Translations under genes and position numbers: made by a program
Assembly: GCF_009764645.1 (NCBI RefSeq)
Contig: NZ_RWIM01000064.1
Coordinates: forward strand, 1-64,000
Source: Pseudomonas sp. PB106
GTDB lineage: Bacteria > Pseudomonadota > Gammaproteobacteria > Pseudomonadales > Pseudomonadaceae
Reading direction: 5' to 3'
Length of the DNA stretch: 64,000 bases
Shown here: piece by piece, positions 57,600-64,000 of the stretch
Numbering within the stretch: the first letter of the stretch is position 1
How the letters are laid out: the number at the start of each line of letters is the position of its first letter
The notes under the pieces: model-generated
What the model was told of the DNA's origin: nothing
Seen by the model: only the letters and a program-made list of their open reading frames with translations
Databases searched by the model: none

Positions 57600-57962
57600 T
57601 CAGGTTTGTGGATCGACTCGATCCAGTGCGCGGTTTACTGCGAGTTCGGCGAGCATAATGATTTGCTGGATGGCCAGGGCGGTGCTGCGTTGCAAGCCGC
57701 CGAGTTCGGTTGCGAAGTTGCTGGCCATGGCGTTGGCTGAGGCCAACGATTCACAGGCGTGGGCGAGCAGGCTTTCGGTGTCGACGCTGGGGTGGACGAG
57801 GAACATCGTGCTCGGTTGCCGGGGTTTGGCGGGTTCGGGGCTGAAGTAGAAATCGAGGGCGCGTTTGATGGCTTCGCGGTTTTTGGCGAGGTCTTCGGCG
57901 TGGATGGCGGCTTCGAGTGGGGTGGTGGTTTCGGGGGGTGGATCGGGGATCAGTTTGTCCAT
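57600..57962 (-). CDS. DUF6124 (formerly DUF3077) family small protein
   Basis: This 120-residue protein of a family seen mainly in Pseudomonas begins MDKLIPDPPPETTTP, then ALDFYFSPEPAKPRQPSTMFLV, and ends with the helices LLAHACESLASANAMAS and QQIIMLAELAVNRALDRVDP. No function is known. The AAGGA box at 57977-57973 supports ATG 57962. A long leader (see 57963-58230) with strong palindromes precedes it. Confidence 0.85.
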   Translation of the reverse strand: MDKLIPDPPPETTTPLEAAIHAEDLAKNREAIKRALDFYFSPEPAKPRQPSTMFLVHPSVDTESLLAHACESLASANAMASNFATELGGLQRSTALAIQQIIMLAELAVNRALDRVDPQT

Positions 57963-58230
57963 CGAACAATTCCTTTAAGTGTTGCAGCCACTTGCTCCCG
58001 ATCTCACTCGAAGAAGAGGTGGCAGCCATGTACGGAGTGAGATCACCGATAGAACCCCAAAACCGGCCGGACCGAAGTCCGCCCGCACATAGCCGCCATA
58101 AGGAATTGCTGACAGCGTTAGCTGGCCGCAATTATGGGGGCACTTGTCTGGGGATCCAAATCGGGTATCTCACCTCCCGGTCGCTGAATTGGCAGCGACA
58201 GACAAAGACTAGAGAGCGAGCGTCCGACGG
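57963..58230 (-). promoter_or_regulatory. Structured leader of the DUF6124 gene, related to the Bro-N leader
   Basis: Read on the minus strand it has, in order: the hairpin GTCGCTG/CAGCGAC with loop CCAATT (58199-58180) followed by CCGGGAGGT, the block CTGTCAGCAATTCC, TTATGGCGG near 58120-58110, GCGGGCGGACTTCGG, and finally a 10-bp perfect inverted repeat GATCTCACTC/GAGTGAGATC (58044-58035 with 58009-58000). The first four blocks recur in the same order before the Bro-N gene at 18480-18798. It probably acts as RNA. An out-of-frame ORF beginning ATG 58029 crosses the gene start. Confidence 0.5.
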
Positions 58231-58370
58231 ACAACCTGAAAACCTTGTGGGAAGGTTCTGCGAATTCGACACAGATTTAAACAGATCAAATTTCCTTGGA
58301 GACTGGATTGGCCCCATCGCCAGCAGGGCTAGCTGCCACAGTTGGAGTGCGTGCATTCAGGCAGAGATTG

Positions 58371-58840
58371 GTCGGCTGTCAGGCCGCCATCGCTGGCAAG
58401 CCAGCTCCCACAGGAATTGAGGTGCATCTGCGGGTGATTGGTTGGTTGTGAGGTTGCTATCGCGAGCAGGCTCACTCCTACAGTTGGATTGAGTACATCT
58501 GCAAGTAACAACAGGTCGGCTGGCAGGCCGTCATCGCTGGCAAGCCAGGCTCCCACAGGGATTGAGTACATCTTCGGGTGATTGGTTGGTTGTGAGGTTG
58601 CTATCGCGAGCAGGCTCAATCCTACACAGTTGGATTGGGTACACCTGCAAGAAACAGGTCGGCTGGCAGGCCGCCATCGCTGGCAAGCCAGCTCCACAGG
58701 AATTGAACTACATCTGCGGGTGATTGGTTGGTTGTGAGGTTGCTATCGCGAGCAGGCTCACTCCTACCGTTGGGTTGAGTACACCTGAAAGACACAGGTC
58801 GGCTGGCAGGCCGCCATCGCTGGCAAGCCAGCTCCCACAA
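58371..58840. repeat. Tandem array, 144-bp unit, about 3.3 copies
   Basis: Units start with GTCGGCTG at 58371, 58515, 58659 and 58798. Each complete unit holds a REP-like CATCGCTGGCAAGCCAGC, then GATTGGTTGGTTGTGAGG, a second palindrome CTATCGCGAGCAGGCTCA and a TGGATTGAGTACATCTGCAA tail. The last copy is cut after its first palindrome. Copies differ by a few bases. No ORF is supported in it. Confidence 0.9.
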
Positions 58841-58846
58841 AATCAA

Positions 58847-58879
58847 GATCAAAAGATCGCAGCCTTCGGCAGCTCCTAC
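58847..58879. repeat. REP element (single)
   Basis: Inverse REP immediately after the tandem array. Confidence 0.92.
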
Positions 58880-58885
58880 ACAGGA

Positions 58886-59275
58886 TGAGCGTAAGCTCGG
58901 CTGCGGCTTTTGATCTTGATCCAACGGCCCCGTCGGCAGGCTGAGTGGAGGGATTTATCCGGGGGTGGGAGCGCAGCGACCGTTTGGCGCAGCCAAATGC
59001 ATCGAGAGGAGGTGCAGCGAAGCAAACCGGAGGCGATGCGCCCGGATGAATTCCGGAGCGAAGGAACCCCGAGCCTTAGCGAGTGGGCCGAACGTTGGGG
59101 CAAGCCTTTTGGGTTACCTTTTCGGCGTTTGGAAAAGGTGACCCGCCGTAAGGGCGGAACCGCCAGCCGCAGCACTCGAAGAATCGGATATTCACACAGC
59201 CAGACAGAACATGGTCGCCTGTCAGGGCGCCATCGCGAGCAGGCTCACTCCTACAGAAAAAAAATCGCAGGCAAC
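58886..59275 (+). other. Gene-free stretch with ORF-like relic and REP-like remnant
   Basis: This part of the 1.37-kb gap between the DUF6124 and yqfO genes contains GC-rich sequence in an open plus-strand frame (from 58910). The frame runs on through the terminator and antisense over yqfO, so it is not accepted as a gene. The section 58960-59190 (GAGGTGCAGCGAAGC, GGAGCGAAGGAACCCC) resembles dispersed relic DNA I recall in Pseudomonas spacers. A REP-like CCATCGCGAGCAGGCTCACT lies at 59231-59250. Confidence 0.4.
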
Positions 59276-59310
59276 AAAAAACCCGCAGACAATCACTCAT
59301 CTGCGGGTTT
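59276..59310 (-). terminator. Intrinsic terminator of yqfO
   Basis: ACCCGCAGA/TCTGCGGGT stem with a 10-base loop; on the minus strand a run of six T follows. It lies 23 bases after the yqfO stop. Confidence 0.92.
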
Positions 59311-59332
59311 CCCGTTTCAGCCGCCAGAAAGA

Positions 59333-59644
59333 TCAAAAATCTTCCAGCCGCCACACCTCATAAGCCGGCGTCTCGTAGGGATGGCTCAACTTGAGCGCCG
59401 CCACCACAGCAACGATCAACTCATCCGCCACCACAAGCTCAACCTTCCATTCCTCAACCCGCTCAACCTGCCCCGCCTCCCCCATAAACGGCTGACTGCC
59501 GTCCAAAGGTCGAAACTGACCAGACCCAAGCACCTGCCAAGCACAGTGGTCATAGTCACCGATCCGCCCACCACCGGCAGCGAACACAGCCCCTTTGACC
59601 ACCTCGACATGACTGTCAGGAACAAAAAACGCCAACTTGTACAC
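59333..59644 (-). CDS. YqfO/NIF3-like small protein
   Basis: This 103-residue protein has a PII/CutA-like fold, corresponding to the domain inserted in NIF3/YqfO proteins. MYKLAFFVPDSHVEVVKGAVFAAGGGRIGDY and the end LKLSHPYETPAYEVWRLEDF are typical. It occurs alone in gamma-proteobacteria. Function unknown. It starts 5 bases after the purL stop, so it is probably co-transcribed. Confidence 0.9.
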   Translation of the reverse strand: MYKLAFFVPDSHVEVVKGAVFAAGGGRIGDYDHCAWQVLGSGQFRPLDGSQPFMGEAGQVERVEEWKVELVVADELIVAVVAALKLSHPYETPAYEVWRLEDF

Positions 59645-59649
59645 AGGCC

Positions 59650-62600
59650 TTAGTTAACCCAGACGCGAGCATTACGGAACATACGCATCCAAGGTGCGTC
59701 CTCGTTCCAGTCTTCTGAACGCCACGAGTTCTGCACGGCACGGAACACCCGCTCCGGGTGCGGCATCATGATCGTCACGCGGCCATCACGGCTGGTGAGA
59801 CCGGTAATCCCGCGCGGCGAACCGTTCGGGTTGGCCGGATAACGCTCGGTAACCTTGCCATGGTTGTCGACGAAACGCATCGCCACGCAACCGGACAGAT
59901 CGGCTTCCAGCAGTGCCTCTTCGCTGGAGAACTCGGCGTGACCTTCACCGTGAGCGATCGCGATCGGCATACGCGAACCGGCCATGCCCTGCAGGAAGAT
60001 CGAGTTCGATTCCTGGATCTGCACCATCGCCACGCGCGCTTCGAACTGCTCGGAGCGGTTACGCACGAAGTGCGGCCAGAACTCGCTGCCCGGGATCAGC
60101 TCGTGCAGGTTGGACATCATCTGGCAACCGTTGCACACGCCGAGGGTGAAGCTGTCGTTACGTTCGAAGAAACCCTGGAACGCATCGCGGGCACGGCTGT
60201 TGAACAGTGCCGACTTGGCCCAGCCTTCACCAGCGCCGAGCACGTCGCCGTAGGAGAAACCACCGCACGCCACCAGACCTTTGAACTCGTTCAGGTCGAC
60301 ACGGCCAGCGAGAATGTCGCTCATGTGCACGTCGATCGCGTTGAAACCGGCGCGGTCGAACGCCGCCGCCATTTCCACCTGACCGTTGACGCCCTGCTCA
60401 CGCAGCACGGCAACCTGTGGGCGGATGCCTTTCTTGATGTAAGGCGCGGCGATGTCCTGGTTGACGTCGTAGCTCAGCTTGACGCTCAGGCCCGGGTTGT
60501 CTTCTTCCAGCAGCACGTCGAATTCTTGCTCGGCGCAGTCGGCGTTATCACGCAGACGCTGGATCTGGTAGCTGGTCTCGGCCCACTGACGTTGCAGCAG
60601 ACGACGCTGGCCTTCGAACACGGTGTCACCGTTGAAGGTGATGTTGATCTGGCCATTGTTGATCGGCTGACCGATCACCGACACGCAGTCGCCCAGACCG
60701 GCCGCGCTGAACTGCGCGAGGATGTCTGGCGTGGCGTCCTGACGAACCTGGATGACGGCACCCAGCTCTTCGTTGAACAGGATGGCAGCGATTTCTGCCG
60801 AGGACTCGGCAACGCTGTCGAGGTTCAGGCTCAGACCGCAGTGACCGGCGAAGGCCATTTCCACCACGGCAGTCAGCAGACCACCGTCGGAACGGTCGTG
60901 GTAAGCCAACAGGTGACCGTCGGCGTTGAGGCCCTGGATCACGGCGAAGAAGGCTTTCAGGTCTTCGGCGTCATCAACGTCCGGCGCGTGTTTGCCGAGC
61001 TTGCCGTGTGTCTGAGCAAGGATCGAAGCACCCATGCGGTTCTGACCGCGACCGAGGTCGATCAGGATCAGGTCGGTGGTGCCCTTGTCCATGCGCAGTT
61101 CCGGGGTCAGGGTCTGACGGATGTCAGCCACTGGCGCGAAACCGGTCACGATCAGCGACATCGGCGAGGTCACGGTTTTTTCTTCGCCGTTATCGTTCCA
61201 ACGGGTGGCCATGGACATTGAGTCCTTGCCCACCGGAATGGTGATGCCCAGCTCAGGGCACAGTGCCATACCGACCGCTTTCACGGTGTCGTACAGACGC
61301 GCGTCTTCGCCCGGGTGGCCGGCAGCGGACATCCAGTTCGCCGACAGTTTGATGTCGGAGATCTTGTTGATGCGCGACGCGGCGATGTTGGTCAGGGTTT
61401 CGCCGATGGCCATGCGGCCCGACGCCGGAGCGTCCAGCAGAGCCAGCGGAGTGCGCTCGCCCATCGCCATCGCTTCACCGGTGTAAACGTCGAAGCTGGT
61501 GGCGGTGACGGCAACGTCGGCCACCGGAACCTGCCACGGGCCGACCATTTGGTCACGGGCCACCAGGCCGGTGATGGTGCGGTCACCGATGGTGATCAGG
61601 AAGCTTTTGCTGGCCACGGCCGGGTGATGCAGAACGCGTTGGATGGATTCGCTGATGTCGAGGTTCGACGGATCGAAGTCATCGCCCAGCTCGGCTTCAC
61701 GAACCACCGAACGGTGCATGCGCGGGGCTTTGCCCAGCAACACTTCCAGTGGCATGTCCACCGGGTTGTTACCGAAATGGCTGTCGGTCACGGTCAGTTG
61801 CGGCTCGGCAGTCGCCTCGCCCACTACAGCAAACGGGCAACGCTCGCGTTCGCAGATCGCCTGGAAGCGCTCGAAATCTTCCGGGCCGACCGCCAGAACG
61901 TAACGCTCCTGGGATTCGTTGGACCAGATTTCGTGCGGGGCCATGCCCGGCTCGTCGTTTGGAATGTTGCGCAGTTCGAAACGGCCACCGCGGTCGCCGT
62001 CGTTGACCAGTTCCGGGAAGGCGTTGGACAGACCGCCTGCGCCAACGTCGTGGATGAAGCTGATCGGGTTTTTGTCGCCCAGCTGCCAGCAACGGTCGAT
62101 GACTTCCTGGCAGCGACGCTCCATCTCAGGGTTTTCACGCTGTACGGAAGCAAAGTCCAGATCCGCCGAGCTGGTGCCGGTGGCCATGGAGGAAGCCGCG
62201 CCGCCACCCAAACCAATCAACATCGCCGGGCCGCCGAGGACGATCAGCTTGGAGCCAACGACGATCTCGCCTTTCTTGACGTGTTCTTCGCGGATGTTGC
62301 CCATGCCGCCAGCGAGCATGATCGGCTTGTGGTAACCACGAACTTCGTCACCGTGCGGAGTGGTGATCGACTGTTCGAAGGTACGGAAGTAGCCAGTCAG
62401 GGCCGGACGACCGAATTCGTTGTTGAACGCGGCGCCGCCGAGCGGGCCTTCGATCATGATGTCCAGCGCGGTGACGATGCGCTCAGGCTTGCCGTACGGC
62501 ACTTCCCACGGCTGTTCGAAGCCTGGGATCTGCAGGTTCGACACGGTGAAACCGGTCAGGCCAGCCTTTGGCTTCGCGCCACGGCCCGTTGCACCTTCGT

Positions 62601-63546
62601 CACGGATCTCGCCGCCGGAACCGGTCGACGCGCCCGGGAACGGGGCGATCGCGGTCGGGTGGTTGTGGGTTTCAACCTTCATCAGGATGTGCACCGGCTC
62701 CTGCACCGCGCCGTACTGGCGGGTTTCAGGGTTCGGGAAGAAACGGCCGGCAACGTTGCCGACGATCACCGAGGCGTTGTCCTTATAAGCCGACAGAACG
62801 CCTTCGCTGTGCATCACGTAGGTGTTCTTGATCATGCCGAACAGGCTTTTTTCCTGGTTCTCACCATCAATATCCCAACTGGCGTTGAAGATCTTGTGAC
62901 GGCAGTGTTCGGAGTTGGCCTGAGCGAACATCATCAATTCGATGTCGTGCGGGTTGCGCTTCAAGCCGTTGAAGGCGTCGACCAGATAGTCGATCTCGTC
63001 TTCAGCCAGGGCCAGGCCCAGCTCGGTGTTGGCTTTTTCCAGCGCGGCGCGACCGCCACCGAGGATGTCGATGGCCGTCAGCGGCTTCGGTTCGGCGTGG
63101 CTGAACAGACCGGCGGCCTGTTCGAGGTTGGCCAGCACGATCTGGGTCATGCGGTCATGCAATACGTCGGCAATCTGCTGCGCTTCGGCTTCGCTGAACT
63201 GACCGGCCACGTAGAAGGCGATACCGCGCTCCAGACGCTGGATCTTGCTCAGGCCGCAGTTGCGGGCGATGTCGCTGGCCTTGCTCGACCATGGCGAGAT
63301 GGTGCCGAAACGCGGCAACACCAGAAACAGACGGCCGGTCGGCTCTTGAACCGGAACGCTTGGACCGTACTTCAGAAGGCGCGCAAGCACCTGCTGTTCG
63401 TCGCCGGTCAGGACGCCGGTGACTTCGGCGAAGTGAGCGAATTCAGCATACAGGCCACTGACAGCTGGAACCTTCTGGCTCAGTTGCTCAAGGAGTTTGC
63501 TGTGGCGAAAGGCAGAAAGGGCAGGAGCGCCGCGCAGGATCAACAT
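59650..63546 (-). CDS. purL: Phosphoribosylformylglycinamidine synthase
   Basis: PurL makes FGAM from FGAR, glutamine and ATP in purine synthesis. The 1298-residue large form has an N-terminal domain and two ATPase-like halves ([18 protein letters not shown] and [15 protein letters not shown]). The C-terminal class I glutaminase has nucleophile Cys in [13 protein letters not shown] and His/Glu in MPHPERVFR. Length and motifs are intact. A 761-codon frame on the opposite strand is a composition artefact. Confidence 0.98.
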   Translation of the reverse strand: MLILRGAPALSAFRHSKLLEQLSQKVPAVSGLYAEFAHFAEVTGVLTGDEQQVLARLLKYGPSVPVQEPTGRLFLVLPRFGTISPWSSKASDIARNCGLSKIQRLERGIAFYVAGQFSEAEAQQIADVLHDRMTQIVLANLEQAAGLFSHAEPKPLTAIDILGGGRAALEKANTELGLALAEDEIDYLVDAFNGLKRNPHDIELMMFAQANSEHCRHKIFNASWDIDGENQEKSLFGMIKNTYVMHSEGVLSAYKDNASVIVGNVAGRFFPNPETRQYGAVQEPVHILMKVETHNHPTAIAPFPGASTGSGGEIRDEGATGRGAKPKAGLTGFTVSNLQIPGFEQPWEVPYGKPERIVTALDIMIEGPLGGAAFNNEFGRPALTGYFRTFEQSITTPHGDEVRGYHKPIMLAGGMGNIREEHVKKGEIVVGSKLIVLGGPAMLIGLGGGAASSMATGTSSADLDFASVQRENPEMERRCQEVIDRCWQLGDKNPISFIHDVGAGGLSNAFPELVNDGDRGGRFELRNIPNDEPGMAPHEIWSNESQERYVLAVGPEDFERFQAICERERCPFAVVGEATAEPQLTVTDSHFGNNPVDMPLEVLLGKAPRMHRSVVREAELGDDFDPSNLDISESIQRVLHHPAVASKSFLITIGDRTITGLVARDQMVGPWQVPVADVAVTATSFDVYTGEAMAMGERTPLALLDAPASGRMAIGETLTNIAASRINKISDIKLSANWMSAAGHPGEDARLYDTVKAVGMALCPELGITIPVGKDSMSMATRWNDNGEEKTVTSPMSLIVTGFAPVADIRQTLTPELRMDKGTTDLILIDLGRGQNRMGASILAQTHGKLGKHAPDVDDAEDLKAFFAVIQGLNADGHLLAYHDRSDGGLLTAVVEMAFAGHCGLSLNLDSVAESSAEIAAILFNEELGAVIQVRQDATPDILAQFSAAGLGDCVSVIGQPINNGQINITFNGDTVFEGQRRLLQRQWAETSYQIQRLRDNADCAEQEFDVLLEEDNPGLSVKLSYDVNQDIAAPYIKKGIRPQVAVLREQGVNGQVEMAAAFDRAGFNAIDVHMSDILAGRVDLNEFKGLVACGGFSYGDVLGAGEGWAKSALFNSRARDAFQGFFERNDSFTLGVCNGCQMMSNLHELIPGSEFWPHFVRNRSEQFEARVAMVQIQESNSIFLQGMAGSRMPIAIAHGEGHAEFSSEEALLEADLSGCVAMRFVDNHGKVTERYPANPNGSPRGITGLTSRDGRVTIMMPHPERVFRAVQNSWRSEDWNEDAPWMRMFRNARVWVN

Positions 63547-63687
63547 CTTCGGGACAGCCTCGGGAAGGGGTGTGCTTTGAGGCCGTGCATTCTAGCCTAA
63601 ACCGCCCTCAACATCACCCGAAACGCTACGCACGGTTGCACTCGGACACCAATCTGTGTTTCTGCCTCCGGAGTCAGATAAATCGAC

Positions 63688-63716
63688 CGCGCAACGGCGG
63701 CTTATTTTTACTGTAA
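63688..63716. other. Imperfect hairpin in the purL-mltF divergent region
   Basis: GCGGCTT...AAGCCGC with T- and A-rich inner arms (about 63698-63716) resembles a terminator but lies upstream of both genes. The 285-base region otherwise shows no ORF. Confidence 0.3.
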
Positions 63717-63780
63717 CAAAAAGCCGCGAAGGCCCATTCCTGTGGGGTTTCGCTCGATTCTGTGATCAATAGCAGACTAG

Positions 63781-64000
<220 letters not shown>

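Noticed and set aside
58371..58840. CRISPR array
   Set aside because: The unit is 144 bases with internal palindromes and near-identical linkers, not short repeats with unique spacers; no cas genes.
58910..59653. 247-codon plus-strand frame as a gene
   Set aside because: It runs through an intrinsic terminator and antisense over yqfO, with no ribosome-binding site or conserved domain.
61315..63600. 761-codon open frame antisense to purL
   Set aside because: purL is complete and conserved on the other strand. The frame is the usual antisense artefact of GC-rich codon use, with low-complexity His/Arg/Gly-rich translation.

Overview
The window reads as a chromosomal segment of a Pseudomonas of the P. 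fluorescens complex. The evidence is the high GC with G/C-ending codons, the dense REP-type palindromes of families common in that group, and gene orders I recall from Pseudomonas (thrC-hom-dsbC-xerD, rplS-trmD-rimM-rpsP-ffh, nagR-nagA-nagB-nagF-nagE, purL-mltF). No rRNA, tRNA, CRISPR array, insertion sequence or complete prophage was seen.

Layout. Positions 1-7232 hold the end of a type VI secretion cluster: a 5'-truncated VgrG, a DUF4123 adaptor, a 1139-residue effector with a MIX motif, and a membrane protein that is probably its immunity partner. A DUF533/TerB protein follows on the minus strand. Positions 8172-18201 are a polyamine/aminoaldehyde uptake and oxidation locus: LysR regulator, aldehyde dehydrogenase, a PotD/A/B/C-like ABC transporter, a second aldehyde dehydrogenase and an APC permease. 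Positions 18198-19540 are a small, less GC-rich accessory patch: an unlisted 54-residue gene, a structured leader with a 29-codon ORF, a Bro-N protein and a 61-residue protein. Then come opgD, an OYE-family reductase, recJ, yaeQ, a CaiB-type CoA-transferase, a periplasmic binding protein, a DUF3509 protein, and what looks like the remnant of a Roc-like sensor/receiver pair (28330-30227).

From 30347 to 49800 the content is mainly core: thrC, hom, dsbC, xerD, an Na+/H+ antiporter, a thioesterase, rplS-trmD-rimM-rpsP, ffh, ypjD-like and CorC-like genes, an MHS transporter, purT, a VUT transporter, DUF1289, gamma-carbonic anhydrase, two Nudix genes and an L,D-transpeptidase. Positions 49935-57349 are the N-acetylglucosamine regulon. 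GntR-type NagR probably acts on an 11-bp inverted operator repeat. NagE/NagF import and phosphorylate GlcNAc, NagA deacetylates it, and the SIS protein deaminates it.

Positions 57600-59332 hold a DUF6124 gene with a leader resembling the one before the Bro-N gene, a 144-bp tandem repeat array and ORF-like relic DNA. The window closes with yqfO, purL and the start of mltF.

The most interesting points are the leader element shared by two unrelated genes (near 18480 and 58200), the composition mosaic across the T6SS effector/immunity junction, the truncated Roc-like pair, the unlisted 54-residue gene and the NagE with a second, apparently inactive EIIB domain.
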